Below, one piece after another: positions 14,657 to 23,463 of a DNA stretch of 64,000 nt. Within the stretch, counting starts at the first letter, position 1. Each line of letters starts with the position of its first letter. The DNA comes from Clostridiales bacterium (GTDB lineage Bacteria; Bacillota; Clostridia; Oscillospirales; CAG-272). The stretch is from NCBI GenBank assembly GCA_022793655.1, contig JAAWDG010000017.1, positions 109,791 to 173,790 of the forward strand, written 5' to 3'. Position numbers and translations under genes: made by a program. The notes below the pieces were generated by a model that ran no database searches, was not told the origin of the DNA, and was given only the letters and a program-made list of their open reading frames with translations.

Positions 14657-16612
14657 ATGGGACCTGGCCGATTTGGCGGACCGCCGCCGCATGAAATGAA
14701 CGAAAAATTAAAAGAACCTATGCCCAAAAGCATCAAAGCGCTTCCCGGTTATCTTAGACGTATTACTCGCAGTTTCTTTTTTCGATTGTCTTATATCATC
14801 AGATTAGTGTGGGAAGCCAAAAAATCACTTTTGTTTATTATGGTTTTTTTGGCAGCCTTTAATGGTATTTCGCCGGTAATTTCGGCCTATATCTCGGCCA
14901 ATCTGCTCAATAAAGTGGCCCTTGCGCTCACACTGCCCGACAAGGTTTGGGCGAGCATCATTGAGCTTGTTCTACCGGCTATGATTTTGCAATTTGCCTA
15001 TATGTTTTTTACCAATTTAATTAATACCATTGGCAACATCATCACCCGCATGTCAAGTGAACTTGTCACGAATCATGTAAAAGTTAAAATCATGAACAAA
15101 GCAAAAGAAATTGATATTGCTTCGTTCGACCGTCCGGAATTTTATGAAAAATTTGAAAATGCCAGCCGAGAAGCAGGGGCAAGACCCATTCAAGTAATCA
15201 ATTCTACTTTTAATATTGTCAGTAATCTAATTTCCGCTATCAGCTTTGTCATTATATTATCCGCCATCTCATGGACTGCGCCGCTCATTGTTTTAGTTCT
15301 TTCCCTGCCCAGCGCCATCATTACCCTTTCATACCGCAAGAAAAACTTCAGCTATATGCGCCGCCGTTCCAAAGACCGCCGCAAAATGAATTATTATTCA
15401 GATATGTTAGTCAATAAAGACATGGTGAAAGAACTGCGGCTCTTCAATCTTTCAGATACATTTATTTTTAATTACAATCAAGTATTTAAAACCTATTTCG
15501 GAGGCATCAAAAAGCTAATTCGAAACGAAGGGATCTGGAATCTGGTCATTGCCTTTGTGACAACAGCCGTTAACGGTCTCTTATTCTTGTTTATCGCCTA
15601 CACTGTCGCCATGCAAAATGGCCAAATTGGTGATTATTCACTCTATACTGGTGCGCTGACCTCGATCGCTTCTTGCGTAGCCATCCTCGTTACCACCACC
15701 TCGACGATTTACGAAGGCACTCTTTTCATTGACAATATGATTGTCTTTATGAATGAGAAAAAGACCATTGTTCCATCGATAAGCGAACCTCTTTCGGTGA
15801 AACGCGGCGTCGGCCACACCATTGAATTCAAAAATGTGTCTTTCCGCTATCCGGGCACCAAGCGCGACGTCATTCAACATGTGAACTTAACCATCGAACC
15901 GGGCGATACCGTCGTGATGGTTGGTTTAAACGGTGCGGGCAAAACCACCCTGATTAAACTGCTCACAAGACTTTACGACCCCACCGAAGGCGCAATCTAT
16001 TTGGACGGACACGATATCAAAGAATATAAGATAGAAGAACTATACGCCATGTTCGGCATTATTTTTCAGGATTTTGGCAAATATGCTTTTTCCGTTTCCC
16101 AAAATATTGAATTCGGGCAAATTGACAAAGAACATAAAGAAGAAAACATTCATCAGGCGGCTAAGGCCAGTTCGGCCGACGCATTTATTCAATCACTGCC
16201 GAACGGTTACGACACACCACTGATGCGTATTTTTGAGGAAAACGGTATCGAGCTTTCCATTGGTCAATGGCAAAAACTTTCCATTGCCAGGGCCTTCTAT
16301 TCCGATTCAGATATTCTCATTTTAGACGAGCCGACCGCTTCGCTGGATCCGCTAGCCGAACAGGAGATTTTCTCTCAATTTGATGAGCTGCGCAAAGACA
16401 AAACAACCTTCTTTGTCTCGCACCGTCTTTCCAGCGCAACAGTAGCCACTAAAATATTGGTTCTTGAAAATGGACAATTAATCGAAACCGGCAATCATAA
16501 TGAACTGATGAAAAAAAGAGGGGCCTACTATCAATTGTTTTCTACCCAAGCCAAACGCTATCTTGCAACACAAGAAAATGATGATGGCAATAGTCCCTCG
16601 GCGCATCATTGA
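14657..16612 (+). CDS. ABC exporter, fused permease and ATPase
   Basis: A 651-residue half-transporter that would work as a dimer in the membrane. Residues about 50-350 hold six hydrophobic segments; the rest is the ATPase with Walker A VGLNGAGKTT, a Q-loop (IIFQDFGK), the signature ELSIGQWQKLSIARAF, Walker B ILILDEPTASLD and the switch histidine in FFVSHRLSSA. The signature reads LSIGQ instead of LSGGQ, which is tolerated in several exporters of the lantibiotic/bacteriocin-associated type. The ATG at 14657 follows TTTAGGAGG. It is transcribed alone between two terminators, so its substrate cannot be guessed. Confidence 0.9.
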   Translation: MGPGRFGGPPPHEMNEKLKEPMPKSIKALPGYLRRITRSFFFRLSYIIRLVWEAKKSLLFIMVFLAAFNGISPVISAYISANLLNKVALALTLPDKVWASIIELVLPAMILQFAYMFFTNLINTIGNIITRMSSELVTNHVKVKIMNKAKEIDIASFDRPEFYEKFENASREAGARPIQVINSTFNIVSNLISAISFVIILSAISWTAPLIVLVLSLPSAIITLSYRKKNFSYMRRRSKDRRKMNYYSDMLVNKDMVKELRLFNLSDTFIFNYNQVFKTYFGGIKKLIRNEGIWNLVIAFVTTAVNGLLFLFIAYTVAMQNGQIGDYSLYTGALTSIASCVAILVTTTSTIYEGTLFIDNMIVFMNEKKTIVPSISEPLSVKRGVGHTIEFKNVSFRYPGTKRDVIQHVNLTIEPGDTVVMVGLNGAGKTTLIKLLTRLYDPTEGAIYLDGHDIKEYKIEELYAMFGIIFQDFGKYAFSVSQNIEFGQIDKEHKEENIHQAAKASSADAFIQSLPNGYDTPLMRIFEENGIELSIGQWQKLSIARAFYSDSDILILDEPTASLDPLAEQEIFSQFDELRKDKTTFFVSHRLSSATVATKILVLENGQLIETGNHNELMKKRGAYYQLFSTQAKRYLATQENDDGNSPSAHH

Positions 16613-16634
16613 TTTTTACGTCAATTTCTGCTAT

Positions 16635-16679
16635 AATCAAGTGAAACTGATGAAACATCGGTTCACTTGATTTTTTATT
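16635..16679 (+). terminator. terminator after the ABC exporter gene
   Basis: AATCAAGTGAA and TTCACTTGATT (16662-16672) form an 11-bp stem followed by TTTTATTT. Confidence 0.85.
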
Positions 16680-16733
16680 TAGTTGCCTATACGTTTGTTC
16701 ATGGATACGTTCGCAAAGAAATGGAGAGCACCA

Positions 16734-17921
16734 ATGAAAGAAATTCCCTTTAAACCGGCGAATATTTTACTGCCAAAAAAAGATTTTGAAAAATGGGCGG
16801 TGATCGCCTGTGACCAATATACCTCCGAGCCCGCCTATTGGGACCGGGTTTTTAAAACCATCGGCGACGCCCCGTCGGCCGGCCGGCTCATTCTGCCCGA
16901 GGCGTATCTGTCAAACAATAATGACGCAGCCATTGATAATGCCAATCTTGCCATGGAAAACTATCTGCAAAACCATGTTTTTACAGAACATGAAAATGCG
17001 CTGATCTATCATGAACGCACCCAGCGGGACGGCCGCATCAAACGCGGTTTAATTGGTATGATTGACTTAGAAGAATATGATTTTCACAAAGGTGCTAAAA
17101 CGCTGATCCGTTCAACCGAAGAAACAATCTTAGATCGCATTCCGCCAAGAGTTAAAATTCGCAAACATGCTTCGCTTGAAATACCGCACATTATTCTTTT
17201 GATTGATGATCCAAGCAAGACAGTCATTGAACCATTCGCAGGGCAAACAGAAACCATGAAATCTGTTTATGATTTTACATTAATGGAAGGCGGCGGCCAT
17301 GCAAAAGGCTATTTAATAAACGATAACGAAGGCGTAAAACAAACATTGTCTGAGCTGCTTGCACAATCAGATAATGGCTTCTTATTCGCCGTCGGCGACG
17401 GAAATCACTCGTTAGCAACGGCAAAAGCTTGTTATGAAGCAAACCCCAATCCCTATAACCGGTATGCGTTAGTCGAAATCGTCAATATACATAGTGAAGC
17501 GCTCGATTTTGAGCCAATTTACAGAGTGCTATTCAACGCTAATTATGATGAGCTCAAGGCTGCTTTTGAAAGCGAATTTACACACGATCCCAACGGACAG
17601 CAAATTACCGTATGGCATGGACAAAAACAAGAGACTTTGACGGTAAAGGCAGCCAGCTTTTTGCCGGTTGGCACCCTGCAAACATTTTTAGACCGCTATT
17701 TAGCTGCTCATGCCGACATAACCATTGATTATGTACATGGTCTTGAAACAGTTAAAGAATTATGTGAAGAGCAGCACTGTATTGGTTTTACATTTGACGG
17801 AATGGAAAAATCTGAGCTTTTTCCTGCGGTAGCGGCAGACGGTGCTCTTCCTCGCAAAACATTCTCTATGGGTCATGCATGGGACAAGCGTTATTATATT
17901 GAAGCAAGGAAAATCAAATAA
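16734..17921 (+). CDS. DUF1015 family protein
   Basis: A 395-residue cytoplasmic protein of the DUF1015 (COG4198) family, widespread in clostridia and often near serine or glycine metabolism genes; its activity is unknown. Recognisable blocks are WAVIACDQYTSEP near the start, GRIKRGLIGMIDLE, and AVGDGNHSLATAK in the middle, which resembles a nucleotide- or phosphate-binding loop. The ATG at 16734 is chosen because GGAGAGCACC precedes it and the family starts at this point; an in-frame TTG upstream at 16683 is not needed. It is flanked by terminators on both sides. Confidence 0.85.
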   Translation: MKEIPFKPANILLPKKDFEKWAVIACDQYTSEPAYWDRVFKTIGDAPSAGRLILPEAYLSNNNDAAIDNANLAMENYLQNHVFTEHENALIYHERTQRDGRIKRGLIGMIDLEEYDFHKGAKTLIRSTEETILDRIPPRVKIRKHASLEIPHIILLIDDPSKTVIEPFAGQTETMKSVYDFTLMEGGGHAKGYLINDNEGVKQTLSELLAQSDNGFLFAVGDGNHSLATAKACYEANPNPYNRYALVEIVNIHSEALDFEPIYRVLFNANYDELKAAFESEFTHDPNGQQITVWHGQKQETLTVKAASFLPVGTLQTFLDRYLAAHADITIDYVHGLETVKELCEEQHCIGFTFDGMEKSELFPAVAADGALPRKTFSMGHAWDKRYYIEARKIK

Positions 17922-17952
17922 GAAAATAAATATCGGCATGATGCAGTTTGAC

Positions 17953-17981
17953 AAAAGCGCTGTTTTTACAGCGCTTTTTTC
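17953..17981 (+). terminator. terminator after the DUF1015 gene
   Basis: AAAAGCGCTGT (17953-17963) and ACAGCGCTTTT (17968-17978), loop TTTT, then TT and CTTG. The interval from here to about 18165 is AT-rich and holds nothing I recognise. Confidence 0.85.
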
Positions 17982-18167
17982 TTGTCAGATGAAATTAAAT
18001 TAGCTTATTTAAATTTATCTTAGTTAACAGAATGCATGAATGAGCGCATAATACCACAACATCCTTTTTGTTAACTCTTTCAATTGTTTTAATTTAGTTT
18101 GTTTTGGCAAACAATCGTTTGCACTTAATCTTTTTCACAACAATGTCTTTTTTTCGCGACAAGAAAA

Positions 18168-18186
18168 TGTTGACAAGTCAATATTT
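18168..18186 (+). promoter_or_regulatory. operator 1 of the fatty-acid operon
   Basis: A palindrome TTGAC-AA-GTCAA (18170-18181) within the 19-base ATGTTGACAAGTCAATATT. It covers the -35 box. The reverse complement of this 19-mer matches operator 2 at every position except the two central bases. Confidence 0.65.
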
Positions 18187-18198
18187 TCGTGCTACAAT
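18170..18198 (+). promoter_or_regulatory. promoter of the fatty-acid operon
   Basis: TTGACA (18170-18175), 17 bases, TACAAT (18193-18198). The -35 box is the left arm of operator 1, so a repressor bound there would block RNA polymerase. Confidence 0.8.
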
Positions 18199-18208
18199 AA
18201 AGCAGCTC

Positions 18209-18232
18209 GAATATTGACAAGTCAACATTCGA
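18209..18232 (+). promoter_or_regulatory. operator 2 of the fatty-acid operon
   Basis: A 24-base imperfect palindrome from CGAAT to ATTCG whose core is again TTGAC-AA-GTCAA (18214-18225). It lies just after the likely transcription start and 44 bases from operator 1, about four helical turns. Confidence 0.65.
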
Positions 18233-18257
18233 CAAAGCAGAATAGGGAGGATGGGCA

Positions 18258-18749
18258 ATGGAGAAAGCAAAAATCATCATGGGCGGATTCGTGAGGCTTT
18301 CCACAGCAATCACGGTTTTACACAAAAATCTTGAAAGAGTGAAAACAGATCGCGTTCAGTCGCTCAATTTAAAAAATGGCGAAGTTCTCATGATGTATAT
18401 GCTTTACGACAATCCAACCGGACTTTCGGCTGAGCAGCTTTCGAGAGCTTGTCATTTAGATCGTTCGTTTATTTCGCGCAGCATTCAATCACTGCATGCA
18501 AAACATCTGATTCTTTGCCAAAGTATTCCTGAGGGAAAACGACGCTACGGTGCTAAGCTGTATTTATCTGAAAAGGGTGAACAAGTTGGTTATACCTTGC
18601 ACAAATACGTGCGTGAAATTCAGACGTTTCTTAATGAAGGCATTTCGCGCAAAGATTTAGAAATTATGTATGCAACGCTGAAAAAACTGACCGATCGATT
18701 TGAAGAACTCAACCGAATCACACGCAATCAACCGGATGCATTGTCATAA
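18258..18749 (+). CDS. MarR-family regulator, FabT-like
   Basis: A 163-residue winged-helix regulator of the MarR family. The recognition region reads LSAEQLSRACHLDRSFISRSIQSLHAKHLI (residues about 55-85), followed by a wing with GKRRYGAKLYLSEKG. As first gene of a fatty-acid synthesis cluster it occupies the position of FabT, the streptococcal MarR repressor that senses acyl-ACP, and it very likely binds the two TTGACAAGTCAA palindromes upstream and controls its own operon. AGGGAGG lies before the ATG. Ligand and true orthology to FabT are inferred from position only. Confidence 0.85.
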   Translation: MEKAKIIMGGFVRLSTAITVLHKNLERVKTDRVQSLNLKNGEVLMMYMLYDNPTGLSAEQLSRACHLDRSFISRSIQSLHAKHLILCQSIPEGKRRYGAKLYLSEKGEQVGYTLHKYVREIQTFLNEGISRKDLEIMYATLKKLTDRFEELNRITRNQPDALS

Positions 18750-18796
18750 CAACCATCAAAACCTATTCGAAACACAATTAAAAAGGAGTAATGATC

Positions 18797-19024
18797 ATGG
18801 TACTAAACAAGGTAAAAGAAATGCTTGCTGAAAAATTAGGGCTCTCGGTGGATGAAATCACAGTCGAATCTAAATTCTCAGATTTGGGACTCGATTCACT
18901 GGACACAGCCGAAATGTTGATGAACTTGGAAACAGAGTTTGGCGTTTCTTTGGAAGTTGACGCTTCTTTAAATACTGTTGGCGCCATTGTTGAAAAGTTG
19001 GAGTCACTTGTAGGCAAAGCATGA
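18797..19024 (+). CDS. acpP: acyl carrier protein
   Basis: A 75-residue acidic four-helix carrier protein. The phosphopantetheine attachment serine lies in DLGLDSLDTAEML (near residue 36). The ATG at 18797 is eight bases after AAAAGGAG, a better distance than the ATG at 18791. It carries the growing acyl chain for all the Fab enzymes that follow and, through acyl-ACP, probably the signal for the MarR regulator. The stop overlaps the fabK start (ATGA). Confidence 0.95.
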   Translation: MVLNKVKEMLAEKLGLSVDEITVESKFSDLGLDSLDTAEMLMNLETEFGVSLEVDASLNTVGAIVEKLESLVGKA

Positions 19025-19971
19025 TAAAGTCACCAATTTGTGAATTATGCGGCATTTCATACCCCGTCTTTCAAGGGGGTATGGCATGGATCTCAGATGG
19101 GCGGTTAGCCGCCGCCGTATCTGAGGCCGGCGGCCTTGGCATTATATCCGCTATGAACGCAGAAGCTGGCTATTTGCAGGAACAAATTCGCATAGCGCGC
19201 GCACTCACCAAACAGCCCTTCGGTGTCAATATTATGTTAATGAGTCCCCATGCCGACGCGGTTGCCAAGATGGTTATTGACGAACAGGTGCCAGTTGTGA
19301 CAACAGGTGCCGGCTCACCTACGAAATATATGGCTGCATGGAAAGCGGCCGGCATTAAAGTGATTCCTGTTATTGCATCAGTCGCCACTGCCAAAATGGC
19401 CGAACGGGCTGGTGCCGACGCTCTCATTGCAGAAGGACAGGAATCAGGCGGCCACATCGGCGAGCTGACAACCATGGCGCTCGTACCACAGGTATGTGAC
19501 GCCGTGCAGATTCCCGTTTTAGCGGCCGGCGGCATTGCCGATGGACGAGGCATGGCGGCAGCCCTTATGTTAGGCGCCTGCGGTGTTCAGATGGGCACAC
19601 GATTCTTGGTCGCAAAAGAATGCGGCGTACATCAAAATTATAAAGACATGGTTCTGCGCGCTACTGACGTTTCTACCGTTACCACCGGCCGGCGTTTTGG
19701 CGGTAATACTTGCCGCTGTATTAAAAATCAATTCAGCCGGGATTTTTTGCGCACCGAATATGAGCCAAATACCACCGCCGAGGATGTTGCTGCGCTCGGC
19801 ACGGGCGCTCTGCGCTGTGCAGCCGTCGAGGGAGACACCAAGAACGGTTGTTTCTTAGCTGGGCAAATTTCGGGCATGGTAAAAGAAGAAATGTCTGCAG
19901 CCGCTATCATTCGTGAAGTATGTGAAGACTGCCAGGCACATCTTGAAAGGAGTCTTTCATGGGTAAAATAG
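19021..19971 (+). CDS. fabK: enoyl-ACP reductase II (FMN)
   Basis: FabK reduces the trans-2-enoyl-ACP double bond with NAD(P)H and FMN, the last step of each elongation cycle; it replaces FabI. It has 316 residues in a TIM barrel, opening with PVFQGGMAWISDG. Phosphate-binding motifs AEGQESGGHIGE, AAGGIADGRGMAAALMLGA and MGTRFLVAKE are visible, as in the nitronate monooxygenase/FabK family. Its position between acpP and fabD supports FabK rather than a nitronate monooxygenase. It overlaps fabD by 13 bases. Confidence 0.93.
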   Translation: MIKSPICELCGISYPVFQGGMAWISDGRLAAAVSEAGGLGIISAMNAEAGYLQEQIRIARALTKQPFGVNIMLMSPHADAVAKMVIDEQVPVVTTGAGSPTKYMAAWKAAGIKVIPVIASVATAKMAERAGADALIAEGQESGGHIGELTTMALVPQVCDAVQIPVLAAGGIADGRGMAAALMLGACGVQMGTRFLVAKECGVHQNYKDMVLRATDVSTVTTGRRFGGNTCRCIKNQFSRDFLRTEYEPNTTAEDVAALGTGALRCAAVEGDTKNGCFLAGQISGMVKEEMSAAAIIREVCEDCQAHLERSLSWVK

Positions 19972-20879
19972 CTTTTGTCTTTTCCGGTCAGGGTGCACAG
20001 CACCCTGGCATGGCCAAAGATTTTTATGAACAGAATAAAACAGTGCAAAGTCTTTTTGATCAAGCTGAGGCCATTCGGCCTGGCACCCTTTCAACTATGT
20101 TTGAAGGCGATGCAGCTGCACTTTGTGCAACCGAAAATACACAGCCTTGCCTTTACCTTGCCGATCTTGCGCCAGCCATCGTGCTGAGCGAAGCAGGAAT
20201 TCATCCGGCTGGTGCGGCAGGGTTTTCTCTCGGCGAATTGCCGGCCCTTGCTTTTGCCGGGGCCGTGAATCTTATCGACGGTTTTTCGCTGACAGCCAAA
20301 CGTGGTCAGTTTATGGGAGAAGCCACCAAAGAAACAGAAACAGCCATGGCGGCGGTTGTCAAATTAGATAATGAAACCGTAGAGAAAATCTGCGCGGAAT
20401 TTAGCGCTGTTTATCCGGTCAATTATAATGCACCCGGACAGCTTTCGGTAGCGGGCGATGCCGAACAAATGAAGTTATTTTCGGATCGAATCAAGGCCCA
20501 GGGCGGTCTCGCTATCCCCTTAAAGGTGGCTGGTGGATTCCATTCACCGTTTATGGATACGGCGGCCGCTAAATTTGCCGATGTGCTTGCTAAAACTCCA
20601 TTTGCTGCTCCTTCGATTTCCGTTTACGCGAACCGCACAGCCAATCTTTATCAAGCACCGATTGCTGATACGCTGCGCGAGCAAATGAATCATCCCGTAT
20701 TATGGGAACGCACCATCAGACAAATGGCGAACGATGGTTTTGACACCTTTATTGAAACAGGTGTAGGCAATGTGCTGACAAAACTCATCGCTAAGATTGT
20801 TCCTGAATGTCGGGTATTCACCGCACAAAGTATTGAAGACTGTGCAAATATTGCAGAGGAGGTGGCTCTCCATGCTTAA
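19959..20879 (+). CDS. fabD: malonyl-CoA:ACP transacylase
   Basis: FabD moves malonyl groups from CoA to ACP to supply two-carbon units. The protein has 306 residues with the N-terminal FVFSGQGAQHPGM, the active-site serine in AAGFSLGELPALAFAG (the usual GHSLGE reads GFSLGE, so the residue before the nucleophile is Phe instead of His) and the catalytic histidine in AGGFHSPFM. The start overlaps fabK and the stop overlaps fabG by 8 bases. AAAGGAG precedes the ATG. Confidence 0.94.
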   Translation: MGKIAFVFSGQGAQHPGMAKDFYEQNKTVQSLFDQAEAIRPGTLSTMFEGDAAALCATENTQPCLYLADLAPAIVLSEAGIHPAGAAGFSLGELPALAFAGAVNLIDGFSLTAKRGQFMGEATKETETAMAAVVKLDNETVEKICAEFSAVYPVNYNAPGQLSVAGDAEQMKLFSDRIKAQGGLAIPLKVAGGFHSPFMDTAAAKFADVLAKTPFAAPSISVYANRTANLYQAPIADTLREQMNHPVLWERTIRQMANDGFDTFIETGVGNVLTKLIAKIVPECRVFTAQSIEDCANIAEEVALHA

Positions 20880-21609
20880 AGGAAAAGTCGCGGTAGTAAC
20901 AGGCGGTTCCCGCGGCATTGGCCGGGCCATTTGCATGGAACTTGCCGCGAGTGGTGCCGATATTGCTTTTCTCTATGCAGGCAACACCGACGCCGCCAAC
21001 GAAACATGTGAACAATTAACAAAAATGGGCATTCGTGCCCAAAGCTATCAATGCAGTGTAGCTGATGATTCGGCCGTTCAAAGCACATTTAAACAAATCA
21101 CGGCCGACCTTGGCACGATTGATATATTAGTAAACAACGCCGGCGTTACCTGCGATAAATTAGCCATGATGATGAGTGAAGAAGATTTCACAAAAGTGGT
21201 TGATATCAATTTATCCGGTGCTTTTCGGTGTGCAAAACAGGTGATTCCTCTGCTTGTACGCAAACGGAGCGGAAAAATCATCAATATCACCTCCGTCTCT
21301 GGTTTAATGGGCAATCCTGGTCAGTGCAACTATGCAGCGGCTAAAGCCGGCTTAATCGGCTTTACCAAAACCATAGCGCGCGAACTTGCGTCTCGTGGCA
21401 TTACCTGCAACGCAGTAGCGCCCGGCTTTGTCGAAACCGATATGACAGCGGCACTGTCGGCTGGGAAAGATACATTAACCCAAAACATTCCGCTAAAGCG
21501 CTTTGCCAAGCCGGAAGAAATTGCAAAGTTAGTGTGCTTTCTTGCTTCGCCAAACGCCGATTACATCACAGGCGAGGTCATTCGTATTGACGGCGGTCTC
21601 GCTATCTAA
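20872..21609 (+). CDS. fabG: 3-oxoacyl-ACP reductase
   Basis: FabG reduces beta-ketoacyl-ACP with NADPH. The 245-residue short-chain dehydrogenase has TGGSRGIGRAIC for cofactor binding (near residues 11-22), NNAGVT, a catalytic serine in NITSVSGLMGN, YAAAKAGLIGFTK with the Tyr and Lys, and the C-terminal GEVIRIDGGLAI. The ATG at 20872 follows GGAGGTGGC. The open frame reaches back to 20797, but that part is fabD sequence. Confidence 0.95.
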   Translation: MLKGKVAVVTGGSRGIGRAICMELAASGADIAFLYAGNTDAANETCEQLTKMGIRAQSYQCSVADDSAVQSTFKQITADLGTIDILVNNAGVTCDKLAMMMSEEDFTKVVDINLSGAFRCAKQVIPLLVRKRSGKIINITSVSGLMGNPGQCNYAAAKAGLIGFTKTIARELASRGITCNAVAPGFVETDMTAALSAGKDTLTQNIPLKRFAKPEEIAKLVCFLASPNADYITGEVIRIDGGLAI

Positions 21610-21664
21610 TCATTAATTATCGACATACTTTTAACTGCATTCCACCAAGAAAGGTTTTATCACG

Positions 21665-22897
21665 ATGAAAAAAAGAGTTGTAGTCACCGGTATTGGCGCG
21701 ATCACTCCGATTGGGAACAACGTGCCTGCTTATTTTGAAGGACTTAAAACCGGCAAAAACGGCATTGCGCCGATCAGTCGCTTTGACGCAAGCGATCTAA
21801 AATGCAAAGTTTGCGCCGAGGTAAAAGAGTTTGATCCTTCAAGCTGCTTTAACACCTTAGCACGCAACAAAACAGATCTTTATGTACAATACGCTGTCTG
21901 CGCCGCCCAGGAAGCCATGGACGACAGCGGCTTGTTAGGCCATATTGATGAAAATGAATTAGGCGTTTATGTTGGTTCGGGCGTTGGCGGTATTGTCACT
22001 ATCTGTGACGAACAAAACAAGTTAGCCCAAAACAGTCCTAAAGTGGTAAGTCCCCATTTTGTGCCTAAAATGATTATCAATATGGCGGCAGGACAAATTG
22101 CGATCCGCTTTCATGCACACGGGCCCGCTATGAGCATGGCAACCGCCTGTGCCACTGGTTCGACCGCCATTGGCGAGGCTTATCGTTCAATTCGAGACGG
22201 TTATGTCACTGCCAACATCTGCGGCGGCAGCGAAGCGGCTGTCAATCCTTTAGCGATGGCCGGATTTGTAAACTGCATGGCTCTTTCACAATCACCTGAC
22301 CCGAATGCTGCTTCTCTGCCCTTTGACAGCCGCCGCGGCGGATTTGTACTTGGTGAAGGCGCTGCGATTTTGATTTTAGAAGAATACGAGCATGCTCGCA
22401 ACCGCGGCGCGCACATTTATGCCGAAATCTGTGGGTATGGCGCCACTTGTGACGCCCATCACATTACCGCGCCTGATCCAGAAGCCACGCAGACGATTCG
22501 CGCGATTGAGCAGGCCATGGAGGGGGTAAGCTATGATCCCAGCAAGACCTATATCAACGCACACGGAACCGGCACCAAACTAAATGATAAAGTAGAAACA
22601 CAAGCGTTCAAAGCGTATTTTAAAGAAAATGCCGATAAACTGCATATCAGTTCGACAAAATCCATGACCGGCCATATGTTAGGCGCAGCCGGTGCAGCCG
22701 AAGCAATTGCCTGCATTTTAGCCTTGCAGGAAGGAATTGTGCCGCCCACTATCAACCTAACTTCACCCGACCCGGAACTCGACTTAAATTACACCCCCAA
22801 CAAAGCTTGTCACACAGAAATTGACACCGCTATTTCTACCTCGCTTGGCTTTGGCGGTCACAACGCATGCCTTGCATTTAAGAAGGTGAGCCAATGA
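21665..22897 (+). CDS. fabF: 3-oxoacyl-ACP synthase II
   Basis: FabF condenses malonyl-ACP with acyl-ACP. The 410-residue thiolase-fold enzyme has its nucleophile cysteine in MATACATGSTAIGE (near 160) and the two histidines in INAHGTGTKLND and STKSMTGHMLGAAGA. AGAAAGG precedes the ATG. The priming synthase fabH, which usually sits near acpP in this gene order, is not in the window. The stop overlaps the fabZ start by ATGA at exactly the point where accB stands in the streptococcal-type cluster. Confidence 0.95.
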   Translation: MKKRVVVTGIGAITPIGNNVPAYFEGLKTGKNGIAPISRFDASDLKCKVCAEVKEFDPSSCFNTLARNKTDLYVQYAVCAAQEAMDDSGLLGHIDENELGVYVGSGVGGIVTICDEQNKLAQNSPKVVSPHFVPKMIINMAAGQIAIRFHAHGPAMSMATACATGSTAIGEAYRSIRDGYVTANICGGSEAAVNPLAMAGFVNCMALSQSPDPNAASLPFDSRRGGFVLGEGAAILILEEYEHARNRGAHIYAEICGYGATCDAHHITAPDPEATQTIRAIEQAMEGVSYDPSKTYINAHGTGTKLNDKVETQAFKAYFKENADKLHISSTKSMTGHMLGAAGAAEAIACILALQEGIVPPTINLTSPDPELDLNYTPNKACHTEIDTAISTSLGFGGHNACLAFKKVSQ

Positions 22898-23319
22898 CAC
22901 GCGAAGAACTGATGACCCTTTTACCTCATCGGGACGATATGCTTCTTTTAGATGAAGCGGCTGTCATTGACGGAAAGGCCCATGGACAAAAAAGAATTCG
23001 CGGCGACGAATTCTTTTTGCGGGGCCATTTTCCCGACCAACCCATTGTACCGGGTGTGATTCTCTGCGAGATTTTAGCACAGTCGACCTGTGTACTGCTT
23101 GGAGAAACCGCGAAAGGCAAAGTAAAAACATTGTTTACTGGCCTTGATCAAGTGCGTTTTAAACGCTCTGTTTTACCTGGCGATCTTTTTACCACGGTAT
23201 GCGAAATTGAAAAAAGCAAAGGCCCCTTTTACTGGGCCAAGGGCAGCGGTTATGTAAACGATGAATTGTGTGTCAGCGCTTCCTTTTCTTTTGCTGTATT
23301 TCCAGAACAAGAAAGTTAA
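22894..23319 (+). CDS. fabZ: 3-hydroxyacyl-ACP dehydratase
   Basis: FabZ dehydrates beta-hydroxyacyl-ACP. It is a 141-residue hot-dog enzyme with LLPHRDDMLLLDE at the start and the catalytic block FFLRGHFPDQPIVPGVILCE, which contains the His and, later in the helix, the Glu. It is translationally coupled to fabF. A 145-base gap containing a perfect 15-bp inverted repeat separates it from accD, where accC would be expected. Confidence 0.94.
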   Translation: MTREELMTLLPHRDDMLLLDEAAVIDGKAHGQKRIRGDEFFLRGHFPDQPIVPGVILCEILAQSTCVLLGETAKGKVKTLFTGLDQVRFKRSVLPGDLFTTVCEIEKSKGPFYWAKGSGYVNDELCVSASFSFAVFPEQES

Positions 23320-23379
23320 AGTCTAAAAAACAAGACCTCCATTCGATCCTATTGATTTCTTTGTTATATAGAGGCATCA

Positions 23380-23428
23380 ATTTTTCTTCCCTGCTATCCG
23401 GCATCTGCATTGGGCAGGGAAGAAAAAT
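23380..23428 (+). repeat. 15-bp perfect inverted repeat before accD
   Basis: ATTTTTCTTCCCTGC (23380-23394) and its exact complement GCAGGGAAGAAAAAT (23414-23428) flank a 19-base loop. The T-run is on the 5' side and no T-run follows, so it is not a standard terminator for fabZ. It could be an mRNA processing or stabilising structure between fabZ and accD. Confidence 0.6.
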
Positions 23429-23463
23429 ACAGTTTAATGCTACAGAAAGATTTGATCATAACT

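Noticed and set aside
23320..23463. Remnant of accC or accB between fabZ and accD
   Set aside because: No stretch encodes biotin carboxylase or biotinyl-domain motifs in any frame; the gap is only a hairpin and AT-rich sequence.
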